The notes under the pieces: generated by a model
What the model was told of the DNA's origin: nothing
The model's database searches: none
Seen by the model: the letters and a program-made list of their open reading frames with translations, nothing else
Shown here: one piece after another, positions 15,227-23,373 of the stretch
Layout: every line of letters starts with the position of its first letter
How positions within the stretch are numbered: the stretch's first letter is position 1
Position numbers and translations under genes: made by a program
Assembly: GCF_042665295.1 (NCBI RefSeq)
Contig: NZ_JBHTCO010000004.1
Coordinates: forward strand, 372,001 to 436,000
DNA from: Scopulibacillus_A cellulosilyticus
GTDB taxonomy: Bacteria; Bacillota; Bacilli; Bacillales; Sporolactobacillaceae
Direction: 5' to 3'
Length of the DNA stretch: 64,000 nt

Positions 15227-16591
15227 ATGAAATTAAGTACAAGAGTTTTAGGTGTTGTTTATCAATTTTCATCCTTAAAGGAAGTCTTTGCAAAGGCAAA
15301 CGAAGAGAAATCGGGCGATCGTTTAGCCGGAATTGCTGCGGAAACGGTTCAGGAAAGAATAGCTGCCAAACAAGTTCTAAGTGACATCACCTTGGCTGAA
15401 ATTCGTGATAACCCATTGCTTCCTGCGGAAGAGGATGAAGTGTCGCGCATTATCGAAGGAGATATCAATGAACCTGTCTATCAAAAAATTAAAAATTGGT
15501 CTGTCGCTGAATTGAGAGAGACTATTCTGAATGATAAGACAACCAGTGAAGATTTAAAAAGATTAAGCCGCGGTTTAACGAGTGAAATGATTGCTGCTGC
15601 TGCAAAGTTAATGTCAAATTTGGATTTAGTTCATGCTGCCGGCAAAATTGAAATTTTAACAAAATGTAATATTACAATTGGTCAAAGAGGTGTTCTTGCA
15701 TCAAGGCTTCAACCCAACCATCCGACCGATAATGTTGAAGGGATGATAGCTTCACTTAAGGAAGGATTGTCTTATGGTGTAGGGGATGCTGTTATCGGCA
15801 TTAATCCGGTGGATGATTCAGTTGAAAGTGTCAAGCGTCTCTTACATGCAACGCATGATTTTATCGAAGAATGGCAAGTACCAACGCAAAATTGTGTATT
15901 AGCTCATGTAACAGCACAAATGAAGGCGATAAAACAAGGGGCGCCGGCGGATATGATATTCCAAAGTATTGCCGGAACGGAAGCTGCCCATCGATCATTC
16001 GGTATAACGGCCTCTTTGATAGCTGAGGCGGATGAACTTGCAAAAACATATGGGACGGGAACGGGACCGCAACGGCTGTATTTCGAGACCGGTCAAGGCT
16101 CAGAATTATCGGCTGAAGCCCATCATGGGATTGACCAAATGACATTAGAGTCAAGAAACTACGGATTTGCCCGCCATTATGATCCCTATATAGTGAATAC
16201 TGTTGTCGGATTTATCGGTCCTGAGTATTTATATGATAATAAGCAGGTTATGCGGGCAGGATTGGAAGACCATTTTATGGCGAAGATGCACGGCGTTCCA
16301 ATGGGAGTTGACATTTGTTACACCAATCATATTAAGGCTGATCAAAATGATATTGAAAATTTAGGTGTATTACTGTCAGCTGCGGGCGTTAATTTTATTA
16401 TAGCCGCGCCGATGGGTGACGATGTCATGCTTAACTATCAATCAATGAGCTATCACGATATTGCAACATTAAGACAAACAATGAATAAGAAACCCGCACC
16501 AATTTTTGCAGAATGGCTGGAAAAGATGGGAATATACGAAAACGGCCGCTTAGGAGAAAGAGCAGGTGACCCAACCATTTTCACAAGATAG
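15227..16591 (+). CDS. eutB: EutB, ethanolamine ammonia-lyase large subunit
   Basis: 454 residues, normal length. The adenosylcobalamin-dependent TIM-barrel subunit converts ethanolamine to acetaldehyde and ammonia in the metabolosome lumen. Recognisable family stretches include LSRGLTSEMIAA, KCNITIGQRG, SRLQPNHPTDN and YGTGTGPQRLYFETGQGSE, plus the C-terminal RAGDPT. ATG 15227 is chosen because AAAGGGGG precedes it and the family begins MKLKT-like; an upstream in-frame start at 15179 would overlap eutA. Confidence 0.96.
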   Translation: MKLSTRVLGVVYQFSSLKEVFAKANEEKSGDRLAGIAAETVQERIAAKQVLSDITLAEIRDNPLLPAEEDEVSRIIEGDINEPVYQKIKNWSVAELRETILNDKTTSEDLKRLSRGLTSEMIAAAAKLMSNLDLVHAAGKIEILTKCNITIGQRGVLASRLQPNHPTDNVEGMIASLKEGLSYGVGDAVIGINPVDDSVESVKRLLHATHDFIEEWQVPTQNCVLAHVTAQMKAIKQGAPADMIFQSIAGTEAAHRSFGITASLIAEADELAKTYGTGTGPQRLYFETGQGSELSAEAHHGIDQMTLESRNYGFARHYDPYIVNTVVGFIGPEYLYDNKQVMRAGLEDHFMAKMHGVPMGVDICYTNHIKADQNDIENLGVLLSAAGVNFIIAAPMGDDVMLNYQSMSYHDIATLRQTMNKKPAPIFAEWLEKMGIYENGRLGERAGDPTIFTR

Positions 16592-16603
16592 GAGGTGCAA
16601 CAA

Positions 16604-17647
16604 ATGAATCAGGAGCTTGTTAAAGAAATTACGAAAATGGTCATCGGCAAATTAAATGAAGAAACTAAAAAAAATGAAGACTTTGATCACTCAAGGGGTA
16701 CCGTTAAGATTTGGGATCACACCTCTTCCGAAAAAAGGTTCAATGAAATCCTAAACACAAATGCTTCTATAACTAAAGAAGATGATGGGTCATTAGTGAA
16801 ATTTTCAAAAATGACACGAGCTGACGGGAAACGCTCATCAGCACTTTTAAAACAGAATGAGGAAGCGGCTGCCCTGGAGACAGCAAAAGAAATCGCTGAT
16901 GAGCCGCCAAAAAACCTTGAAGGTGTTGATCATCCGGCTAAACCTGAAGAACTCATAGAAATGATGAAGCATACACCGGCGAGAATTGGCATTGGCCGGG
17001 CGGGTTTAAGACCAAAAACACATTCTTGGCTGAAATTTCGTTTCGATCATGCGGCCGCAGTAGATGCTGTTTACGGCGATGTCAGTGACCAATGTCTTAA
17101 CAGCTTAAATTTATTTAAGGTTAATACAAAAGTGACAGATAAAGAGATCTATATCCGCCGTCCAGATTACGGTCGTAAATTATCTGAAGAAGCAAAGCAG
17201 GTACTTATGCAAAAGTGTAAGAAATCACCAACGGTTCAAATAGTCATATCAGACGGATTAAGCTCTAAAGCTGTTGAAGAAAATGTGGAAGATGTTTATT
17301 TATCTTTGGAGCAATCGCTGAAAAGCCTAAATATTGAAACCGGTACGCCATTCTTTATTGAAAAGGGCCGGGTCGCGGTTATGGACGATGTTGGCGAATT
17401 GCTTAAGCCAAAAGTTATCGTACTATTAATCGGTGAACGGCCGGGACTTGTAAGTGCCGAGTCATTAAGCGCTTATTTATGTTATGAACCGAGAATCGGC
17501 ACAATTGAAGCTGATCGAATGGTCATATCCAATATTCATAAAGGGGGCATTCCGCCTTCAGAAGCGGGCGCGTATTTGGGAACAGTCGTCCAAAAAATAT
17601 TAAAATATGAGGCTAGCGGTGTGGCACTTGTTGAAAAAGAAGAGTAA
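16604..17647 (+). CDS. eutC: EutC, ethanolamine ammonia-lyase small subunit
   Basis: About 347 residues. The N-terminal ~20 residues (NQELVKEITKMVIGKL) form an amphipathic helix like metabolosome encapsulation peptides. A variable linker and the conserved lobe follow (TPARIGIGRAGLRPKT, IVISDGLSSKAVEEN, IGERPGL). Longer than enterobacterial EutC because of the linker. EutC completes the B12 site of EutB. ATG 16604 follows AGGAGGTG; 12 bases after eutB. Confidence 0.95.
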   Translation: MNQELVKEITKMVIGKLNEETKKNEDFDHSRGTVKIWDHTSSEKRFNEILNTNASITKEDDGSLVKFSKMTRADGKRSSALLKQNEEAAALETAKEIADEPPKNLEGVDHPAKPEELIEMMKHTPARIGIGRAGLRPKTHSWLKFRFDHAAAVDAVYGDVSDQCLNSLNLFKVNTKVTDKEIYIRRPDYGRKLSEEAKQVLMQKCKKSPTVQIVISDGLSSKAVEENVEDVYLSLEQSLKSLNIETGTPFFIEKGRVAVMDDVGELLKPKVIVLLIGERPGLVSAESLSAYLCYEPRIGTIEADRMVISNIHKGGIPPSEAGAYLGTVVQKILKYEASGVALVEKEE

Positions 17648-17662
17648 CAGGAGGTGGGTAAA

Positions 17663-18316
17663 GTGTCTATAGAACGAATATACGCCGAAATGTTAGCTGT
17701 CAGGGTCATACCAAATGCGGATGCTGCTTTAGCCGGGAAACTTAAATGCCCGTCGAACTGCCGGAGTCTTGGATTATTTACGACAACCATTGATGATGTC
17801 GGGTATACTGCCTTAGATGAAGCTACTAAAAGGGCTGAAGTAGAGGTTGTCTATGCAAAAAGTTTCTATGCAGGGGCAAATCATGCCTCTGGCCCCCTGT
17901 CAGGAGAATTTATCGGTATACTCGCGGGACCAAGTCCTGATGAAGTCATCAGCGGCTTAGAGGCCGCCCGGCAAACAGTTGAAGAAGATGCCTATTTTGA
18001 GGCGATTAATGGGAATCAGGATCACGCTATGTATGCTCATGTTATATCGAGCACGGGCTATTATTTATCCAAAGAAGCTGATATCAATCCTGGTGAACCT
18101 TTGGCTTACCTTATTGCCCCGCCGCTTGAGGCAATGGTGGGGATTGATGCAGCACTAAAGGCAGCTGATGCCCGGCTTGTCACCTTTTTTGAACCGCCTT
18201 CAGAAACGAACTTTGGCGGCGCCTTGCTTACAGGTACACAATCAGCTTGTCAGGCAGCTGCCGATGCTTTCCGTGATACGATTATCGAAATTGGCAGGCA
18301 GCCCGTTAAATACTAA
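17663..18316 (+). CDS. eutL: EutL microcompartment shell protein (tandem BMC)
   Basis: About 217 residues forming two fused permuted BMC domains; EutL trimers have a gated pore. It shows the typical N-terminal VRVIPNADAALA, CPSNCRSLGLFTTTIDDVGYTALDEATK and GPSPDEVISGL stretches. GTG 17663 is preferred, with CAGGAGGTGG just upstream; GTG 17654 lies within that Shine-Dalgarno. Fifteen bases after eutC. Confidence 0.93.
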   Translation: MSIERIYAEMLAVRVIPNADAALAGKLKCPSNCRSLGLFTTTIDDVGYTALDEATKRAEVEVVYAKSFYAGANHASGPLSGEFIGILAGPSPDEVISGLEAARQTVEEDAYFEAINGNQDHAMYAHVISSTGYYLSKEADINPGEPLAYLIAPPLEAMVGIDAALKAADARLVTFFEPPSETNFGGALLTGTQSACQAAADAFRDTIIEIGRQPVKY

Positions 18317-18339
18317 CTTTATTTTTGGAAAGGGGAGAT

Positions 18340-19869
18340 ATGATGCAATTAGATAATGATCTAGTGTCCATACAAGAAATGAGACAGGCGGTACAAAGAG
18401 CAAAAGAAGCGCAACAGGCATATTTGAAATTCTCACAGCAGCAAGTTGATGAAATTGTTAAAAAGGTTGCTGATGCCGCCTATGCGAAATCATACGAACT
18501 TGCCGAAATGGCTGTTGAGGAAACCGGGATGGGTGTTATTGAACATAAAAAGATAAAAAATGAAGTGGCTTCCCGCGATGTATATGAATCGATTGCCAAC
18601 GAAAAAACCGTCGGCATTATTAATGAAGACAAAAACAATAAAGTAGTTGAAATTGCCTATCCTTATGGTGTTATCGCAGCCATTATTCCAACGACGAACC
18701 CGACATCAACAGCCATCTTTAAAACGTTAATCGCCTTAAAAACAAAAAATGCTATCGTTGTCAGCCCGCACCCCTATGCTGTTAAATGTACAGCTGAAGC
18801 ATTAAAAATTTGTTCGGAAGCTGCAGTTGAAGCCGGAGCTCCGGATGGTTTAATTGGATGGATCTCAAAACCGACAATGGACGCCACAAGCCAATTAATG
18901 AAACATCAAGATGTTGCTTTGATCCTTGCCACGGGAGGCGGAGGTTTAGTAAAAGCCGCATATAGTTCTGGAAAACCGGCTTATGGTGTCGGTCCGGGGA
19001 ACGTACCCGCCTATATTGAAAAAACAGCAAAAGTCGATAAGGCTGTTAAAATGATTATCGACAGTAAAACATTTGATAATGGAACGATCTGTGCTACAGA
19101 GCAGGCCCTGATTGTTGACCGCAACATTAAGGAGATGGCTGTAAGAGAGTTGAAAAACAACGGCGCTTACTTCTTAAATGCCGATGAAAAGCAGCAATTA
19201 GAAAAAGTAATTACACTGGCACCTGGGAAATTAAACCCTAAAATTGTCGGAAGAAGTGCAGAAGTCATCGCTGAAATGGCAGGGATTAGCGTACCGGCTG
19301 ATACCCGATTGTTAATAGCAGAGGAAACAAAGATAGGAAAGAATATTCCTTTCTCAATCGAAAAACTGGCACCCATCTTCCCGCTTTATATTGTTAATGA
19401 TAAAGAGGAAGCGAAAAAAGTATGTGTTGATTTACTAAATCTTGGAGGCAGGGGCCATAGTTTAGCTCTTCATACAAATAATGATCAAGTGGCTAGAGAA
19501 TTTGCGCTGATAATGCCGGTATCAAGAATGCTCGTTAATACACTATCTTCAGTTGGTGCTGTCGGCGGAACAACGGGATTAAAACCATCCTTGACACTTG
19601 GATGCGGTTCTTTTGGCGGCAACATTACATCAGATAATTTGACTGCCAAGCATCTGATCAATATTAAACGGATGGCTTACGGTATTAAAGATATCGATAT
19701 TCCAAAGCCCGGGAGGACATGTTCACGAAAAGGAAATCTTCAAAACGAAAATGAAGTCGACCAAATTGTTGCTGAGGTTATTGAAAAAATGAAACCGAAG
19801 GGTGAAATTGATCCAAAATTGGTTTCGGAAATGGTTAATGAAGTCATTAAAAACTATCAAACTATTTAA
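18340..19869 (+). CDS. eutE: EutE-type CoA-acylating acetaldehyde dehydrogenase
   Basis: About 509 residues of the aldehyde dehydrogenase superfamily, converting acetaldehyde + CoA + NAD+ to acetyl-CoA. The catalytic Cys is in DNGTICATEQALI (~residue 255) and a nucleotide-binding segment is at ATGGGGLVKAAYSSGKPA. The C-terminal ~60 residues after the catalytic core contain an amphipathic helix (KLVSEMVNEVIKNY) that looks like an encapsulation peptide, here at the C-terminus. ATG 18340 follows AAGGGGAG. Could equally be named PduP-like; the eut context decides. Confidence 0.92.
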   Translation: MMQLDNDLVSIQEMRQAVQRAKEAQQAYLKFSQQQVDEIVKKVADAAYAKSYELAEMAVEETGMGVIEHKKIKNEVASRDVYESIANEKTVGIINEDKNNKVVEIAYPYGVIAAIIPTTNPTSTAIFKTLIALKTKNAIVVSPHPYAVKCTAEALKICSEAAVEAGAPDGLIGWISKPTMDATSQLMKHQDVALILATGGGGLVKAAYSSGKPAYGVGPGNVPAYIEKTAKVDKAVKMIIDSKTFDNGTICATEQALIVDRNIKEMAVRELKNNGAYFLNADEKQQLEKVITLAPGKLNPKIVGRSAEVIAEMAGISVPADTRLLIAEETKIGKNIPFSIEKLAPIFPLYIVNDKEEAKKVCVDLLNLGGRGHSLALHTNNDQVAREFALIMPVSRMLVNTLSSVGAVGGTTGLKPSLTLGCGSFGGNITSDNLTAKHLINIKRMAYGIKDIDIPKPGRTCSRKGNLQNENEVDQIVAEVIEKMKPKGEIDPKLVSEMVNEVIKNYQTI

Positions 19870-19888
19870 TAATTAGGAGGAATTAATT

Positions 19889-20182
19889 ATGTCAAGAGAA
19901 CTTAGTGCATTAGGAATGATTGAAACTAAAGGTTTAGTAGCTTCTGTAGAGGCAGCGGATGCCATGGTAAAAGCGGCGAATGTTCATTTAATCGGTAAAG
20001 TCCATGTCGGTGGCGGTATCGTAACCGTGTTAGTCCGCGGTGATGTTGGTGCAGTTAAAGCAGCGACCGAGGCAGGTGCATCTGCAGCCCAACGGGTAGG
20101 TGAACTGATTTCTGTTCATGTTATTCCTCGTCCACATAACGAAATTGAAAGCATTTTACCAAAAATTGATACAGAACTTTAA
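19889..20182 (+). CDS. eutM: EutM-type BMC hexamer shell protein
   Basis: 97 residues, one canonical BMC domain (LGMIETKGLVASVEAADAMVKAANV ... VTVLVRGDVGAVKAATEAG), ending just after the fold. Forms the flat hexagonal sheets of the shell. ATG after AGGAGG. A paralogue with a charged tail lies at 21833. Confidence 0.95.
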   Translation: MSRELSALGMIETKGLVASVEAADAMVKAANVHLIGKVHVGGGIVTVLVRGDVGAVKAATEAGASAAQRVGELISVHVIPRPHNEIESILPKIDTEL

Positions 20183-20210
20183 TCAAAAGTGCGGGAAGTG
20201 AGGCACTAAA

Positions 20211-20864
20211 ATGAACAAACAAGACATTGCTTCCATTATTGAAGAGGTGATGGACCAACTTAAGGGGAAACGGTTGCCCAAAGATATAGTCCCAATTGCT
20301 GTTTCAGCAAGGCACGTTCATTTATGTAAAAGTGATTTGGAGAGTCTTTTTGGTGAAGGATTTGAGCTGTCAAAAAAAGCTGATTTATCTCAGCTTGGAC
20401 AATTTGCGGCAAACGAAACAGTCACTATCGCCGGACCAAAGGGAAGTATTGAAAAAGTACGGATTCTTGGTCCGGCAAGAAACTTAAGTCAAGCAGAAGT
20501 AAGTAAGACAGATGCTATTAAGCTGGGTTTAAACCCGCCGCTTCGGGAATCAGGGAAAATTGAAGGATCGTCGCCTGTCACTTTAGTTGGTCCAAAAGGA
20601 AGTATTTATATAAAAGAGGGGCTGATTATTGCCCAAAACCATATTCATATGACACCTCAGGACGCGGAAGCTTTTCAAGTCAGAAACGGTGAATATGTTC
20701 AAATTAAGGTTGAAAGCGACCGGCCTGTTATCTTTAATCATGTACTGATTCGTGTTTCTGAAAAATATAGACTTGAGATGCATATCGACACAGATGAAGC
20801 TAATGCGGGTCTGATTTCGGGAGGACAACAAGGCAGATTAATAAAGAATGAGGAGTCTTTATGA
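20211..20864 (+). CDS. pduL: PduL-type phosphotransacylase
   Basis: 217 residues. N-terminal helix (NKQDIASIIEEVMDQLKGK) looks like an encapsulation peptide. Two PduL domains follow with metal-site motifs VSARHVHLC (~30) and AQNHIHMTP (~145). Converts acetyl-CoA + Pi to acetyl-phosphate and recycles CoA inside the metabolosome; it takes the place of EutD. Overlaps the next gene by four bases (ATGA), so translation is probably coupled. Confidence 0.93.
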   Translation: MNKQDIASIIEEVMDQLKGKRLPKDIVPIAVSARHVHLCKSDLESLFGEGFELSKKADLSQLGQFAANETVTIAGPKGSIEKVRILGPARNLSQAEVSKTDAIKLGLNPPLRESGKIEGSSPVTLVGPKGSIYIKEGLIIAQNHIHMTPQDAEAFQVRNGEYVQIKVESDRPVIFNHVLIRVSEKYRLEMHIDTDEANAGLISGGQQGRLIKNEESL

Positions 20865-21529
20865 ATGAACGGCCTAATCGCGAAGTCATTGAACAAATAG
20901 TTATTGAAGTCATAAACAGGCTGAAACCGTCGGAAAGCATTCAATCATCGCACAAGCCGGGTTTATTAGTCGTCAATATGGATCATTCCGCCAATGACTC
21001 AAGAATTCAACAGTTAACAAATCATTGGCAAGTCGTTAACTTTTCTAATCCTTACGGCTTGCCGCCTAAGATGACTGATGCAGTTTTTCTGAATATTACG
21101 CAGGACTTGCTTGTTAAAGGCGCTTTAGGCATTGCAGATACTCCGGAAAGCCGAATACTCGCTCAATTAATTGTTCAAGGATCGCGTGTTCGTCTGATTC
21201 CAGCTAAATCATTTGAATGGATTATATCAAGCAGCAGAAATGATGATTCAAACCTCTATCAGAATAAAATTTATATGAACCATTTTTATCAATATAAGAC
21301 GAAACTGGAAATGTTCGGAGTCAAGATTCAACATTTTAATGAATTTTCCCCAATAAAAGCAGAAGAGGATAATCAGATTGATGATGTATTGTTTAATAAA
21401 AAGCTTTTAACACAAAAGGATGTCGAGACTTTTGCAGGTGAAGTTATTTCCGTTCGCCATTCAACGGTGATTACACCTTTAGCTCGCGACACCATAAAAA
21501 AATTAGGAAAAAGGCTCTGTATTGTATAA
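20861..21529 (+). CDS. Ethanolamine-utilization protein of unknown role (TIGR02536-like)
   Basis: 222 residues. The first ~20 residues (REVIEQIVIEVINRLKPS) resemble an encapsulation helix. The middle has a flavoprotein-like alternating pattern, and the end (ISVRHSTVITPLARDTIKKLGKRL) carries the ITPLARD motif shared by several metabolosome accessory proteins. From memory it fits the uncharacterised family TIGR02536 found in eut operons. Activity unknown. Translationally coupled to pduL, followed 28 bases later by eutN. Confidence 0.7.
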   Translation: MNERPNREVIEQIVIEVINRLKPSESIQSSHKPGLLVVNMDHSANDSRIQQLTNHWQVVNFSNPYGLPPKMTDAVFLNITQDLLVKGALGIADTPESRILAQLIVQGSRVRLIPAKSFEWIISSSRNDDSNLYQNKIYMNHFYQYKTKLEMFGVKIQHFNEFSPIKAEEDNQIDDVLFNKKLLTQKDVETFAGEVISVRHSTVITPLARDTIKKLGKRLCIV

Positions 21530-21557
21530 TTGATTTTCCAAAAAAGGGTGGATGTTT

Positions 21558-21827
21558 ATGCAAATCGGTACGGTTATTGGTAATGTATGGGCGACAAGAA
21601 AAGAAGATCATTTAATAGGCTTAAAGTTTTTAGTTGTTCAGCCGGAATTACCTGATAAAGCACCGATTAACAACCCTTTTATAGCTGTTGACCGGATTGG
21701 TGCAGGAGTCGGTGATAGAGTCATGGTGACAACAGGAAGCGCGGCATCTCATATAAATCCGGAAAGCGATATACCTATAGATGCTTTAATTATAGGAATC
21801 ATAGACTCAATCGAGATAGAGAGGTGA
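21558..21827 (+). CDS. eutN: EutN/CcmL-type pentameric vertex protein
   Basis: 89 residues, single BMC vertex domain (MQIGTVIGNVWATRKEDHL, ... VDRIGAGVGDRVMVTTGSAA). Pentamers cap the polyhedral shell. ATG 21558 is chosen, with AAAAGGGTGG just upstream; ATG 21552 is in frame two codons earlier. Six bases before the next shell gene. Confidence 0.93.
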   Translation: MQIGTVIGNVWATRKEDHLIGLKFLVVQPELPDKAPINNPFIAVDRIGAGVGDRVMVTTGSAASHINPESDIPIDALIIGIIDSIEIER

Positions 21828-21832
21828 TATAG

Positions 21833-22243
21833 GTGGCAAAAGCTATGGGTATGATTGAAACAAAAGGTCTCATTGGCTCAATAGAAGCTGCTGATGCCAT
21901 GATTAAAGCAGCAGATGTCAGTTTGGTTAACCAAGAGAAAATAGATGGTGCACTCGTCACTGTTCTCATCGAAGGAGACGTTAGTGCCGTCCAAGCCGCT
22001 GTAGAGGTCGGAAAGGAAGCCGCTGCACGGGTTGGTGAATTAATTGCCTGGCATGTGATTCCGCACCCGGATGAAGACGTAAGGTCAATCGTAAAAAAAG
22101 ACAAACAAAAAACTGCTAAAGAGCAGGCCCCGTCCAAAAAAGAAAAAAGTAAAGAAATCAAGCAAGCCGAGGAAAATAAAGAAGCTTCAGCAAAGGAAGC
22201 GGCATCTAAAAACAAAAAAGATACGGCCTCATCGGAGAAATAA
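21833..22243 (+). CDS. BMC hexamer shell protein with charged C-terminal tail
   Basis: 136 residues, GTG start after GAGAGGTGATAT. Residues 1-~90 form a canonical BMC domain closely related to the EutM at 19889 (MGMIETKGLIGSIEAADAMIKAADV). Residues ~90-136 are a Lys/Glu/Ala/Ser-rich extension of low complexity with no hydrophobic core. EutK has a C-terminal nucleic-acid-binding domain, but this tail is not recognisably that domain. It may point inward or outward as a flexible scaffold. Last shell gene, 34 bases before mdh. Confidence 0.88.
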   Translation: MAKAMGMIETKGLIGSIEAADAMIKAADVSLVNQEKIDGALVTVLIEGDVSAVQAAVEVGKEAAARVGELIAWHVIPHPDEDVRSIVKKDKQKTAKEQAPSKKEKSKEIKQAEENKEASAKEAASKNKKDTASSEK

Positions 22244-22277
22244 TATCAATTAAATATTTTCAAACGGAGGGGAGAAC

Positions 22278-23222
22278 ATGGTATTTAAGCGCAAAAAAAT
22301 TGCAGTTATCGGAGCTGGTTTTACAGGTGCCACCGCTGCGTTAATGCTGGCTCAAAAGGAACTCGGCGATGTCACGTTAGTTGATATTCCGGCATTGTGC
22401 AACCCAACAAAAGGAAAAGCTTTAGATATGCTTGAAGCAAGTCCCGTACAAAAATTTGATGCGAATATTTCAGGAACATCAGATTATAAGGATATCGAAG
22501 GTGCGGAATTAGTTATTATTACTGCCGGAATGGCGCGGAAACCGGGAATGACCAGAGACGACCTTGTTTCAACAAATGCCAAAATTATGAAGGATGTATC
22601 TGAAAATGTTGCCCGTTATGCACCTGACAGCTATATTTTGGTTTTAAGCAACCCGGTGGATGCCATGACATATGTTTGTTTTAAAACAACCGGTTTTCCT
22701 AAAAACCGTGTCATCGGTCAATCGGGTGTATTGGATACAGCCCGCTTTAATACATTTGTTGCGGAAGAGCTTAATGTTTCTGTGGAAGACGTGTCAGGAT
22801 TTGTACTTGGCGGGCATGGTGACGATATGGTGCCATTAGTTCGTTATTCTTATGCAGGGGGCATTCCGTTAGATAAATTGCTTCCTGCCGAAAAAATTGA
22901 TGCCATTGTTGAAAGAACAAGAAAAGGCGGAGGAGAGATCGTTAATTTGCTCGGCAAAGGCAGCGCTTACTATGCTCCTGCAGCTTCACTTGTTGAAATG
23001 GCGGAGGCAATTATGAAAGATAAGAAACGTATCTTGCCTTCGATTGCCTATTTGGATGGAGAATATGGATACGAAGATATTTACCTGGGCGTACCTGCCA
23101 TTTTAGGCGGCGACGGATTAGAAAGTATTATAGAATTGCCGTTGTCCTCAGATGAAAAACAAGCATTGGATAAATCCGCAAACTCGGTCAAAAAGGTTTT
23201 GCCTTTAGTTAAAGATATTTAA
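22278..23222 (+). CDS. mdh: Malate dehydrogenase (LDH-like bacterial type)
   Basis: 314 residues. Rossmann glycine motif GAGFTGATAA (~10-20), Asp for NAD+ at VTLVDIP, substrate-binding Arg in AGMARKPGMTRDDL, and the proton-relay pair with His in LGGHGDDMVPL. The Arg in the loop (ARKPGMTR) favours malate over lactate. Oxidises malate to oxaloacetate. In B. subtilis mdh sits with citZ-icd; here it is 34 bases behind the last shell gene and ends with a hairpin, so it is probably read with the eut operon. Confidence 0.93.
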   Translation: MVFKRKKIAVIGAGFTGATAALMLAQKELGDVTLVDIPALCNPTKGKALDMLEASPVQKFDANISGTSDYKDIEGAELVIITAGMARKPGMTRDDLVSTNAKIMKDVSENVARYAPDSYILVLSNPVDAMTYVCFKTTGFPKNRVIGQSGVLDTARFNTFVAEELNVSVEDVSGFVLGGHGDDMVPLVRYSYAGGIPLDKLLPAEKIDAIVERTRKGGGEIVNLLGKGSAYYAPAASLVEMAEAIMKDKKRILPSIAYLDGEYGYEDIYLGVPAILGGDGLESIIELPLSSDEKQALDKSANSVKKVLPLVKDI

Positions 23223-23237
23223 AATATATGTAATTTC

Positions 23238-23268
23238 AGCCTCTTTTGAAAAGCAAAAGGGGCTTATT
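23238..23268 (+). terminator. Terminator-like hairpin after mdh
   Basis: Stem AGCCTCTTTTG/CAAAAGGGGCT with an AAAAG loop, then TATTAT rather than a pure T run, so termination may be partial and could allow read-through to the alcohol dehydrogenase. Confidence 0.6.
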
Positions 23269-23373
23269 ATGATGCGTTTAAAAAGCTTTGTTGGTGCAAA
23301 ATATTTTTTAAGGGAGATAAGATATGATATCTTTTTAATTAATCATTGCCATTCTTACATAGAAAGGACTGTC

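Noticed and set aside
23251..23265. AAGC-AAAAGGG-GCTT as a third EutV hairpin before the alcohol dehydrogenase
   Set aside because: The loop has seven bases and it overlaps the 3' arm of the hairpin rather than the 5' arm, so it cannot act as an antiterminator in the same way.
23269..23373. Longer N-terminus for the alcohol dehydrogenase
   Set aside because: It would extend 35 residues through the mdh terminator region without a ribosome binding site; the family starts at about 23374.
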